A DNA stretch of 56,244 nt from ZC4RG35 sp036375695. Its GTDB lineage: Bacteria > Actinomycetota > Acidimicrobiia > Spongiisociales > ZC4RG35. Location of the stretch: assembly GCA_036375695.1 (NCBI GenBank), contig DASVBU010000038.1, positions 1 through 56,244 on the forward strand, read 5' to 3'. Made by a program: the position numbers and the translations under genes. Below, in pieces: positions 26,145 through 33,226 of the stretch (the stretch's first letter is position 1; each line of letters opens with the position of its first letter). The notes beneath the pieces were generated by a model. That model was not told the DNA's origin and did not search any database. It saw nothing but the letters and a program-made list of their open reading frames with translations.

Positions 26145-26176
26145 GAAGGTGACGACCCCCCTAGGTCGTCACCTTC
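26145..26176 (-). terminator. Strong stem-loop after the zinc-ribbon gene
   Basis: A perfect 13-bp stem GAAGGTGACGACC (26145-26157) pairs with GGTCGTCACCTTC (26164-26176) around a 6-nt loop. It lies 56 nt after the stop of the minus-strand zinc-ribbon gene, with a moderately pyrimidine-rich tail (TCTCCTATTTC) on that strand. Likely intrinsic terminator separating the paf operon from tatAC-helY. Confidence 0.65.
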
Positions 26177-26231
26177 CGGCCGCTCGGGCACCCCGCCCCC
26201 GGGATGCTCCGTTGCCCCTACCGACCCGTTC

Positions 26232-26522
26232 TCAGCCGGCGAGGAGCCGGAATGGATCCGGTTCCGTCTCCAGGGCGGCTGCGAACGCCTCGATCTCCTC
26301 CTCGGTGATGGGCTCGGGGTTGATCACCTCGAAGGCGACCCCGGTCGCGAGGAGGACGCTCACGACTCTTGCGTTTGCCGGGCGGCGCTGCTGATGGGTG
26401 CACGTCGGGCAGGTGAACCGGTAGTCCCCCTCACGGCCCCCGGGACGCAGCTCGAGTGCCACATCGTCGGGAGTGAGGTGGATGTCACCGCACTGTGCAC
26501 ATGTCGTCTTTATGGTCGTCAT
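26232..26522 (-). CDS. Small zinc-ribbon protein of unknown function
   Basis: A 96-residue protein from ATG 26522, with GGAG about 10 nt upstream. Two CxxC pairs (TCAQCGDIHLTP near residue 6-17 and TCPTCTHQQRRP near 38-49) form a zinc ribbon; the helical C-terminal half (ITEEEIEAFAAALETEPDPF) is acidic. It lies 69 nt after pafC in the same direction and ahead of a strong terminator, so it may be the last gene of the pafBC transcript. Related small ribbon proteins occur in actinobacteria, but no family name is claimed. An upstream ATG at 26558 would add 12 residues. Confidence 0.78.
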   Translation of the reverse strand: MTTIKTTCAQCGDIHLTPDDVALELRPGGREGDYRFTCPTCTHQQRRPANARVVSVLLATGVAFEVINPEPITEEEIEAFAAALETEPDPFRLLAG

Positions 26523-26591
26523 TCCTGGTCTCCGCTCGCCCATATCTGAGAAGGTCATCGGCAGACGGAGGCCGAATCTGAAGGTCGCTGT

Positions 26592-27536
26592 CTAGGTCGC
26601 CCGCCCCAAAACGTGACGTCTCAGCAGGGCATCTCCCAGTTCCCGGAGACGCTGGGCGACCTCGGCGCCCTCGACGAGCCGGGCCGACGAGCCGAGTCGC
26701 ACCAGCAGTCGGGCGATCACCTCGGGGTCCGGGGCCCAGAACCGGATCCTCGCCGCTGTCCCGTCGTCCGAGAGCACCTCGACCGGGTAGTACTCGAGGA
26801 CCCAGCGAGCGTTCGTGCCGAGATCGATCACGGCGGCGACATCGCCGTCCGAGGGCGAGTACCCCACACCGGGCTCAGGACGCTCCTCGGGCGGCGTGAA
26901 GGTCTCCCCGGTCTCCTCCAACGACCGGATCCGGTCGACCCGGAAAGTCCTCTGATCCTCCACCAGACGGCAGTGGCCGGCCACGTACCACCGACCCATC
27001 GTGTGGAACACCGACCAGGGCTCGATGTCCCGCACCGTGGTCTGCTCCTTCCCCACCGACGTATAGGTGATCCGGACGACACGACCTTCGACCGCGGCCC
27101 CTTTCAACTCGGGCACGTGTTCCGTGGGGTCGACCACGTCGACCGTCAGGGCGGGGTCGGCATCCGGCACCACCTTGGCCATCAGCTTGGAGACGGCGGA
27201 CTCCAGGGCAGGTGTGCCCTGCCCGGCTCCGATCACGGTGAGCCCGGCGACCAGCAGGCCGAGCGCCTCCGTCGAGGTGAGCTTGGGCGCCCGCTTGAAG
27301 TAGTCGGCGGCGTCGATGATGACGTCGTCCTCGTCGAGATAGGCCTCCATGAGGTCTCCCGGCCCATAGCCGGGCAGACCACAGACGAACACCGTATTCA
27401 GGTCTTTCATCAGCTGGTCCCGGGTGTACCCGAACCTGTCCAGGATCTCCTCGACATCGACCACGCCCTTCTCCAGGACGAACGGGATGAGCGCGAGGAT
27501 GCGATTGAGACGGTCGGCGGTCCGGTTCGAGGTCAT
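26592..27536 (-). CDS. pafC: WYL-domain transcriptional regulator PafC
   Basis: A 314-residue protein from ATG 27536 that overlaps the pafB stop as ATGA. It has an N-terminal winged-helix HTH (RLNRILALIPFVLEKGVVDV), a middle domain and a WYL domain (~residues 145-215: VRITYTSVGKEQTTVRDIEP, GRWYVAGHCRLVEDQRTFRV) plus WCX C-terminal part. In mycobacteria PafB and PafC form a heterodimer that activates the LexA/RecA-independent DNA damage response. Separate, coupled pafB and pafC genes next to pafA are the standard actinobacterial arrangement. Confidence 0.93.
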   Translation of the reverse strand: MTSNRTADRLNRILALIPFVLEKGVVDVEEILDRFGYTRDQLMKDLNTVFVCGLPGYGPGDLMEAYLDEDDVIIDAADYFKRAPKLTSTEALGLLVAGLTVIGAGQGTPALESAVSKLMAKVVPDADPALTVDVVDPTEHVPELKGAAVEGRVVRITYTSVGKEQTTVRDIEPWSVFHTMGRWYVAGHCRLVEDQRTFRVDRIRSLEETGETFTPPEERPEPGVGYSPSDGDVAAVIDLGTNARWVLEYYPVEVLSDDGTAARIRFWAPDPEVIARLLVRLGSSARLVEGAEVAQRLRELGDALLRRHVLGRAT

Positions 27537-28459
27537 GCCAGCGCCTCCAATGCCCCCTCGACCCGGGCGACCACCTCGGCACGGAGCTCCTCCGGTTCGA
27601 GGATTTCGGCACCGGCGCCGAAGCTGAGCACCCATCCCAGGAATGCGTCCCGGTTGACCACGGGGACCGTGGTCTCCAGCGGCTCTCCTTCGGCCGGTGC
27701 CTGGACACCGAGCGTCCGGGCAGCCCACCACGCCAATTCGGGGTCGAACCTGACCCGGGCCTCGACCTCGTCGCCCGGCCCCGACTCCCAGGGCTGACCA
27801 TCCATGACCTTGCGGATGTCGAAATCCTCCGGCCGCTCGAACTGGTCCGTCTCCTCGAAGACCTCGACCCGCTCCATGCGGTCGACCCGGTACACACGCT
27901 GCCCGTCTGCCGTGTGGCCGGCCACGTACCAGTGCCCCCGGCGGTGGGCCAGGCCCCATGGTTCCAACTCTCTTTCGTGCCCGCGGTACCTGAAGGCGAC
28001 ACGCCGACGCTGGGTCACCGCGCCAAACAGCTCCCCGAGGACGCCTGCCTCCTCACCGAGATCGGCGCCCATGGGCTCGAGACCGGCGACGCGCTCGACC
28101 CCGCCGAGCTTGAGCAGGGCGCTCATCCCGAGATGCGATCCCCCCAGCCGAACCATGCGAGCCGCCACCGACAGGGCCACCTTCTCCTCGGGGGTCAGCC
28201 CCGGGTCTTCGAGGGCGTACTCGTCGGGGTCGACCGTATAGCCGAAATCGACCTCCCACTCGTCGAGCGGCACCAGCTTCAGGGGTACCCCCATCCGGCG
28301 CAGCAGGTCCTTGTCACGCTCGAACATGCGGTGGAACGCGTCGTCGGACTCCTGCCCGTAGCCGAGGACGGTGTACCTGATGTCGTCGGCGGTCACCGGG
28401 CGTGACGACTCCAGCAGATAGATGAGGAGGTTGAGGACGCGCTCGACGACGTTCTGCAT
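27533..28459 (-). CDS. pafB: WYL-domain transcriptional regulator PafB
   Basis: A 308-residue protein with N-terminal winged-helix HTH (VERVLNLLIYLLESSRPVTA, then MFERDKDLLRRMGVPL), WYL domain (RRRVAFRYRGHERELEPWGL, RGHWYVAGHTADGQRVYRV) and a C-terminal WCX part. WYL regulators can sense nucleic acid or small ligands. It is the PafC partner and begins 90 nt after the pafA stop, beyond a heptamer block and two hairpins, so it may have its own promoter. ATG 28459 is preceded by GGAGGATTG-complementary sequence on the other strand only; no clean Shine-Dalgarno is seen. Confidence 0.93.
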   Translation of the reverse strand: MQNVVERVLNLLIYLLESSRPVTADDIRYTVLGYGQESDDAFHRMFERDKDLLRRMGVPLKLVPLDEWEVDFGYTVDPDEYALEDPGLTPEEKVALSVAARMVRLGGSHLGMSALLKLGGVERVAGLEPMGADLGEEAGVLGELFGAVTQRRRVAFRYRGHERELEPWGLAHRRGHWYVAGHTADGQRVYRVDRMERVEVFEETDQFERPEDFDIRKVMDGQPWESGPGDEVEARVRFDPELAWWAARTLGVQAPAEGEPLETTVPVVNRDAFLGWVLSFGAGAEILEPEELRAEVVARVEGALEALA

Positions 28460-28470
28460 GGGAGGATTGT

Positions 28471-28485
28471 GCCCTCGGAGAGGGC
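28471..28485. other. Short hairpin in the pafA-pafB gap
   Basis: GCCCTC (28471-28476) and GAGGGC (28480-28485) form a 6-bp stem with a 3-nt loop, 12 nt upstream of the pafB start on the minus strand. It could affect pafB translation start or be part of a promoter region; weak by itself. Confidence 0.35.
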
Positions 28486-28496
28486 AATTCCGAGGT

Positions 28497-28527
28497 ACTT
28501 GGTACTTGGTACTTGGTATTTGGTACT
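28497..28527. repeat. Tandem heptamer block, 3' side of pafA
   Basis: Three perfect copies of ACTTGGT (28497-28517), one variant ATTTGGT (28518-28524) and a partial ACT (28525-28527). The unit is the reverse complement of ACCAAGT, which is repeated 13 times on the other side of pafA. The block is 22 nt past the pafA stop. Confidence 0.9.
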
Positions 28528-28531
28528 ACGT

Positions 28532-28554
28532 CTCTGAGCGCTGCGCGCTCAGAG
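28532..28554 (-). terminator. Hairpin overlapping the pafA stop codon
   Basis: CTCTGAGCGC (28532-28541) pairs perfectly with GCGCTCAGAG (28545-28554) around a 3-nt loop. The pafA stop codon (28549-28551) is inside the stem. There is no T-run on the minus strand, so this could be a Rho-independent-like barrier, a 3' end stabiliser or both. Confidence 0.45.
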
Positions 28555-29904
28555 GCTTTCTATGAGCTTGTCCACCCGGTCGTCGTGCGACTTGAACGGG
28601 TCCTTGCACATCACGGTCCGCTGCGCCTGGTCGTTGAGCTTGAGATGGACCCAGTCGACCGTGAAGTCACGGCGCTTGGCCTTGGCCGCCTTGATGAAGG
28701 CGCCGCGAAGACGGGCCCGCGTCGTCTGCGGCGGCCGGATGACGGCCTCGGCGATCTTCTCGTCGCTGACCACACGATCGGCGAGGCCCCGCGACTCCAT
28801 CATGTAGTAGAGGCCACGGGTGCGGTCGACGTCGTGATAGGCCAGGTCCATCATCGCCACCCGGGGATCGGACATCTGCAGCCCCCGCTTGGTGGCGTAC
28901 CTCTCCAGGAGCTTGTACTTCATCACCCAGTCGACCTCACGGTCCAGGGTCATCGGATCCTTCTCCAACCCGGTGAGCAGGTGTTCCCACCGGTCGATGG
29001 CTCGCTGCACCTGAGCCGGGAAGCCGGGGCTGCGGGCGAACCTCATGGCCCGGTCCAGGTACTCCCATTGGATGTCGAGGGCGCTCAACTCGCGACCGTT
29101 GGCCAGCTTGATCTTGCGCTGGCCGGACATGTCGTGAGCGACCTCGCGGATGGCCCGGATCGGGTTCTCCAGGCTCAGGTCACGGAACACGACGTCACGC
29201 TCGATCATCTGGAGCAGCGCCACCATGGTCCCCACCTTGACGTAGGTGGCGTACTCGCTCATGTTGGAGTCGCCGGCGATGACATGGAGCCGCCGGTAGC
29301 GCTCGGCGTCGGCATGCGGCTCGTCCCTGGTGTTGATGATCGGACGTGAACGTGTCGTCGCCGAGGAAACACCCTCCCAGATGTGATCGGCGCGCTGGGC
29401 GATGGCGTAGGTGGTGCCCCGAGGCGTCTGGGTGAGCTTCCCGGCGCCCAGGAAGATCTGCCTGGTGACCAGGAACGGGATGAGGACGTCCACCGTGCGG
29501 TGGAAGTCCTTGTGCCGGCTCACCAGGTAGTTCTCATGGCACCCGTAGGAGTTGCCGGCCGAATCGGTGTTGTTCTTGAAGACGAAGATCTGGCCGCGGA
29601 TTCCCTCCTCGGCGAGACGTTCCTCGGCACCATGCACCAAGCCCTCGAGGATCCGCTCCCCCGCCTTGTCGTGGGCGACGACGTCCTCGAGGTCGTCGCA
29701 CTCGGGGGTGGCGAACTCGGGGTGGGACCCGACGTCGAGGTAGAGACGGGCGCCGTTCTCCAGGAAGACGTTGGAGGATCGGCCCCACGAGACGACGCGC
29801 CGGAACAGATAGCGGGCCACCTCGTCGGGGCTGAGACGCCGCTGACCTCTCAGGGTGCAGGTGACCCCGTACTCGCTCTCCAGCCCGAAGATCCGGCGCT
29901 CCAT
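28549..29904 (-). CDS. pafA: Pup-protein ligase PafA
   Basis: A 451-residue member of the glutamine-synthetase-like Pup ligases. It joins the C-terminal Glu of Pup to a substrate Lys. Mg/ATP-binding E9 is in FGLESEYGV, and the conserved Asp is D57 in LYLDVGSHPEFATPE; FKNNTDSAGNSYGCHENYLV (shown to 20 residues) is the nucleotide/Pup groove. Length and lack of a Dop-type loop near residue 45 separate it from Dop. A TAGCCT -10 box lies 6 nt before the ATG, and the intergenic region to prcA holds a long heptamer array, so pafA is probably transcribed on its own as well as by read-through. Confidence 0.96.
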   Translation of the reverse strand: MERRIFGLESEYGVTCTLRGQRRLSPDEVARYLFRRVVSWGRSSNVFLENGARLYLDVGSHPEFATPECDDLEDVVAHDKAGERILEGLVHGAEERLAEEGIRGQIFVFKNNTDSAGNSYGCHENYLVSRHKDFHRTVDVLIPFLVTRQIFLGAGKLTQTPRGTTYAIAQRADHIWEGVSSATTRSRPIINTRDEPHADAERYRRLHVIAGDSNMSEYATYVKVGTMVALLQMIERDVVFRDLSLENPIRAIREVAHDMSGQRKIKLANGRELSALDIQWEYLDRAMRFARSPGFPAQVQRAIDRWEHLLTGLEKDPMTLDREVDWVMKYKLLERYATKRGLQMSDPRVAMMDLAYHDVDRTRGLYYMMESRGLADRVVSDEKIAEAVIRPPQTTRARLRGAFIKAAKAKRRDFTVDWVHLKLNDQAQRTVMCKDPFKSHDDRVDKLIESL

Positions 29905-29910
29905 TGCGAC

Positions 29911-29916
29911 AGGCTA
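29911..29916 (-). promoter_or_regulatory. Predicted -10 element of pafA
   Basis: TAGCCT on the minus strand, 6 nt before the pafA ATG and without a Shine-Dalgarno site, predicts a leaderless transcript. The matching -35 position lies in the degenerate heptamers at 29927-29940. Confidence 0.45.
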
Positions 29917-29926
29917 ACGCCTGGGT

Positions 29927-29953
29927 ACCGAGTACCGAGTACTTGGTATTTGG
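29927..29953. repeat. Degenerate heptamers in both orientations upstream of pafA
   Basis: Two ACCGAGT units (29927-29940) are followed by ACTTGGT and ATTTGG (29941-29953). The 13-mer ACTTGGTATTTGG here is identical to 28511-28523 beyond the 3' end of pafA. It can also pair with the ACCAAGT array 17 nt away. Confidence 0.75.
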
Positions 29954-29970
29954 ACGCCACCCGCCCGTGC

Positions 29971-30068
29971 ACCAAGTACCAAGTACCAAGTACCAAGTAC
30001 CAAGTACCAAGTACCAAGTACCAAGTACCAAGTACCAAGTACCAAGTACCAAGTACCAAGTACCAATT
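29971..30068. repeat. Tandem heptamer array, 13 perfect ACCAAGT units
   Basis: Thirteen uninterrupted copies of ACCAAGT run from 29971 to 30061, followed by one variant ACCAATT (30062-30068). The array fills half of the 195-nt prcA-pafA gap. Because the unit is 7 nt, all three frames pass through it in turn. Perfect tandem identity indicates recent slippage or ongoing homogenisation. It is not a CRISPR array, since there are no spacers. Confidence 0.95.
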
Positions 30069-30099
30069 ACGGGCTACGGGGTACTCGGGGTCACCGGCG

Positions 30100-30765
30100 T
30101 CAGCCGGTGACCTCGGAGATGTCGATGCGGCGGAACGCACGACGGCCCTGGTTGGCGTCGAGGGCGGCGATCTCCCAGCCCTCCGACTCCCGACCCTCGG
30201 CCTGGCGGAAGGCCTCCTCCCCGGCGGCGAAGGCTTCCCGCAGCGTCATGTCCGGGCGCCACAGGTCTTCGAGCGCCTCGGTGAGACGCTCGGCCTTGCC
30301 ACCGATGGCGACGAACCGCCGCTCGTCGTAGAGGGTCCCGTCGTATGAGATCCGGAAGAGGCGGTGCCCGTCGTCGTTGGCAGAGAGCTCCGTGATCAGG
30401 ATCTCCACCTCGAACGGCTTCGGGTCCCGGATGAAGATCATGCCCAGGGTCTGCGAGAACGCCGTGGCCAGGCCCATGGCGGTGACGTCGTCCCGGCTGT
30501 ACAGGTAGCCCATGAGGTCCGCCTGACGGATGCCGGCCTTGCGCAGCGTCTCGAACTCGTTGTACCGGCCCACGCCGGCGAAGGCGATGCGGTCGTAGAG
30601 CTCGGAGATCTTGCGAAGTGCTGTCGACGGGTTCTCGGCGATCATGAGCACGCCGTCGGCGTAGTCCAGCGCCACCAGCGACCGGCCTCGGGCGATGCCC
30701 TTGCGGGCGAACTCGGCCTTGTCCCGGACCAGCTGTTCGGGTGCGACGTAGAACGGGATGGTCAT
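30100..30765 (-). CDS. prcA: 20S proteasome alpha subunit PrcA
   Basis: A 221-residue alpha-type proteasome subunit. The N-terminal gate and helix are FYVAPEQLVRDKAEFARKGI, followed by the actinobacterial SLVALDYADGVLMIAENPS and ISELYDRIAFAGVGRYNEFE. No catalytic Thr is expected in alpha. The C-terminal VAALDANQGRRAFRRI-like end (IAALDANQGRRAFRRIDISE) is family-typical. It forms the outer rings of the core that PafA-tagged proteins enter through Mpa. It overlaps prcB by 4 nt. Confidence 0.95.
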   Translation of the reverse strand: MTIPFYVAPEQLVRDKAEFARKGIARGRSLVALDYADGVLMIAENPSTALRKISELYDRIAFAGVGRYNEFETLRKAGIRQADLMGYLYSRDDVTAMGLATAFSQTLGMIFIRDPKPFEVEILITELSANDDGHRLFRISYDGTLYDERRFVAIGGKAERLTEALEDLWRPDMTLREAFAAGEEAFRQAEGRESEGWEIAALDANQGRRAFRRIDISEVTG

Positions 30766-31556
30766 CGGATGGTCTCCACGGCGCGCTGGGCGAGCGGGAG
30801 GATGAGGTCGTCGTCGAGCTCCTCGAAGCCGGTGGCGTCGATGCGGACGACGTTGGGCAGGATGCCACGCATCAGGTCGGGCCCGCCGGTGGCCGTGTCC
30901 TCCTGCGATGCTGCCACGAGGGCACGCACCGCCAGCTCGGCTGCCTCGTCGGCGCCGATGCCGGGCTCATAGGTGGTGCGGAGATAGGACTTGGCGAGCC
31001 GCGATCCCGACCCGGTGGTGGCGAAGTCGGTCTCCTCGTAGCGACCGCCGACCACGTCGTAGCTGAACACCCTCCCGGTGCTGGCCAGTTCGTCGTAACC
31101 GGCGAAGAGCGGGACGACCGCCAGCCCCTGGAATGCCAGCGGGAGATGGTTGCGGACGAGACGGGCGAGGAACGACGCCTTCCCCTCCAGCGAGAGAGCT
31201 ACACCCTCGATCTTCTCGTAGTGCTCCAGCTCCACCTGGAAGAGACGCACCATGTCGATGGCCAGGCCGGCGATGCCGGCGATGGCGATCGCCGACGACC
31301 GGTCGGCGGGGAAGACCTTGCGGATGCGCCGGTGTGCCACCAGGTGACCCTCGGTGGCGCGGCGGTCACCGGCCATGACCACACCATCCATGTAGCGGGC
31401 TGCCAGGACCGTGGTGCCCTCAGGGACGGCCGGAACGGTGACGCCCTCGGGGATGCTCAGCTTCGGGCTGAGACCGAACGACTCGAGCAGGTCGGTGAAG
31501 CTGGATCCCGGGACCGGCGCGTCGATTGGGAGTGGACCGATAGGTCGTCCCTTCAC
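30762..31556 (-). CDS. prcB: 20S proteasome beta subunit PrcB (with propeptide)
   Basis: A 264-residue precursor. The propeptide runs to about residue 47, and the mature chain should start at T48 (EG|TTVLAARYMDGVV), the N-terminal nucleophile of the beta subunit. Downstream VMAGDRRATEG and the conserved Lys in the KVFPAD segment fit the catalytic set. It forms the inner rings of the proteasome. It is coupled to pup upstream (4-nt overlap) and to prcA downstream. Confidence 0.95.
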   Translation of the reverse strand: MKGRPIGPLPIDAPVPGSSFTDLLESFGLSPKLSIPEGVTVPAVPEGTTVLAARYMDGVVMAGDRRATEGHLVAHRRIRKVFPADRSSAIAIAGIAGLAIDMVRLFQVELEHYEKIEGVALSLEGKASFLARLVRNHLPLAFQGLAVVPLFAGYDELASTGRVFSYDVVGGRYEETDFATTGSGSRLAKSYLRTTYEPGIGADEAAELAVRALVAASQEDTATGGPDLMRGILPNVVRIDATGFEELDDDLILPLAQRAVETIR

Positions 31557-31741
31557 TGCCCGCCCTTCTGGACGTAGTTCTTGACGAACTCCTCGGCGTT
31601 CTCCTCGAGCACCTCGTCGATCTCGTCGAGCAGCTCGTCGAGCTCCTCCAGGTCCGCCTCCGACTCGGTGCGCTGGGTCGTCTCCTCGGCGGCGTCCGAC
31701 TCTTCTCTTCGTCGGGACTGTGCTCTCTCTCGGTCGGACAT
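31553..31741 (-). CDS. pup: Prokaryotic ubiquitin-like protein Pup
   Basis: A 62-residue, disordered acidic protein with the helical C-terminal half ELDELLDEIDEVLEENAEEF and the ending VKNYVQKGGQ. The terminal Gln means Dop must deamidate it to Glu before PafA can ligate it. It lies between dop (5 nt upstream) and prcB (4-nt overlap) in the canonical order. Confidence 0.97.
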   Translation of the reverse strand: MSDRERAQSRRREESDAAEETTQRTESEADLEELDELLDEIDEVLEENAEEFVKNYVQKGGQ

Positions 31742-31746
31742 CTCCT

Positions 31747-33216
31747 TCAGCCTCCTAAGCGTTCAATCAGGGCCGCGGCGTCCTCGGCCTCGTCGATGAG
31801 TGCAGCCACTCGCGCGGCATCACCCTTCAGTGGTTCCATCATAGGAACCCGCTTCAACGTGGCTTCGCCGACGTCGAAGACCAGGGAATCCCAGTTGGCG
31901 GCCACCAGTGCGCCCGGGTACTCGGTGACGCACCGGCCCCGGAAGTAGGCCCGGGTGCGGGTCGGGGGCTCGACGGTCGCAGATTCGATCTGTTCGTCGG
32001 TGAAGAGCCGCCGCATCGACCCTCGCGCCGCCATGCGGTAGTAGAGCCCCTTGTCCGGGTCGACGTCGTGGTACTGGTGTGCCAGGGCACGAAGCTTGCT
32101 GTCGGTCCAGTCGATGCCGTCACGGTCGCGGTAGCCGTCGAGGAGCCTCATCTTTGCCACCCAGTCGAGGGTGTCGGCGAGTCGCGTGGGCTCCGTCTCC
32201 AGCAGTTCCAGGGTGCGCTGCCATTCGTCGAGGACCTGCTTCCACACCGGGTCGTCGAGTTCCTTCTCGGCGTACTTGGAGAGCCACTCGTGGTAGCGCC
32301 ACTGCAACTCCAGCGCGGTGGCGGTGCCGCCGCCGTCGAGCTCCAGGGGCCGCTTCATGGAGAGGTCATGGCTCACCTGCCAGCACGCCTCCACCGGGTC
32401 GAAGAGGTCGAGAGGGTCCGGAAGGGCGCGGTCCTCTAGGGCGGCCAGCATGAGGGCGGTGGTGCCCATCTTGAGGAAGATCTGCACCTCGGAGAGGTTG
32501 GCGTCACCCATGATCACGTGGAGGCGCCGGTAGCGGGACGGGTCGCCGTGCGGCTCGTCCCGGGTGTTGATGATGGGCCGCTTGAGGGTGGTCTCCAGGC
32601 CGACCTCCTCCTCGAAGAAGTCGGCACGCTGGGTGATCTGGTAGTCCACCTCCGGCCGGTCGTTCTCCCGCCCGATCTTCCCCGAGCCCGTGAAGATCTG
32701 CCTGGTCACCAGGAAGGTGGTGGCGAATCGGATCACGTCGGTGAACGGGGTCTCCCGGCTGAGCAGGTAGTTCTCGTGGGCGCCGTAGGAGTTGCCCTTG
32801 CCGTCGGAGTTGTTCTTGTACAGGGAGACGTGGCGTCCCGAGACCTCGGTGGCGACCGACGCCGCCTTGCGCATCACCCACTCCCCCGCCTTGTCGTAGA
32901 GGGCGGCCTCGAGCGGGTCGTAGCACTCGGGCGCGGAGTATTCGGGGTGGGCGTGGTCCACGTAGAGACGGGCGCCGTTGGCGAGCACGGAATTGACCAC
33001 GGCGCTCTCCGGGTCGGGCGAGCCGTATGCGTCGTGCCCGTGCCCGCGGGCGTCGCGCCCGGGCGACTCCTCCTCGAACGACCACTGCAGCTTGACCCGG
33101 GTGCCCGGGTAGCTGTTGACGACCAGGGTGGAGGCGACGGCCGGGTTGTAGGCGGGGTCGCCCCGGACGACGATTCCGTACTCGGTCTCGGTTCCGAGGA
33201 CCTTGTGGAGAGCCAT
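31747..33216 (-). CDS. dop: Pup deamidase/depupylase Dop
   Basis: A 489-residue homolog of PafA. E10 in GTETEYGIV binds Mg/ATP, and the catalytic Asp is D87 in LYVDHAHPEYSAPE. Residues ~40-75 form the Dop-loop insertion (EEESPGRDARGHGHDAYGSP) that separates Dop from PafA. It converts the C-terminal Gln of Pup to Glu and removes Pup from substrates. It sits 10 nt after mpa and 5 nt before pup. Confidence 0.96.
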   Translation of the reverse strand: MALHKVLGTETEYGIVVRGDPAYNPAVASTLVVNSYPGTRVKLQWSFEEESPGRDARGHGHDAYGSPDPESAVVNSVLANGARLYVDHAHPEYSAPECYDPLEAALYDKAGEWVMRKAASVATEVSGRHVSLYKNNSDGKGNSYGAHENYLLSRETPFTDVIRFATTFLVTRQIFTGSGKIGRENDRPEVDYQITQRADFFEEEVGLETTLKRPIINTRDEPHGDPSRYRRLHVIMGDANLSEVQIFLKMGTTALMLAALEDRALPDPLDLFDPVEACWQVSHDLSMKRPLELDGGGTATALELQWRYHEWLSKYAEKELDDPVWKQVLDEWQRTLELLETEPTRLADTLDWVAKMRLLDGYRDRDGIDWTDSKLRALAHQYHDVDPDKGLYYRMAARGSMRRLFTDEQIESATVEPPTRTRAYFRGRCVTEYPGALVAANWDSLVFDVGEATLKRVPMMEPLKGDAARVAALIDEAEDAAALIERLGG

Positions 33217-33226
33217 CAGGCCGCCA

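Noticed and set aside
29971..30068. CRISPR array.
   Set aside because: The repeat unit is only 7 nt, copies are contiguous with no spacers, and no cas genes are near.
29850..30140. Repetitive peptides encoded by the heptamer array in several frames on both strands.
   Set aside because: They are by-products of the tandem repeat between prcA and pafA; no ribosome site or conserved domain supports translation.
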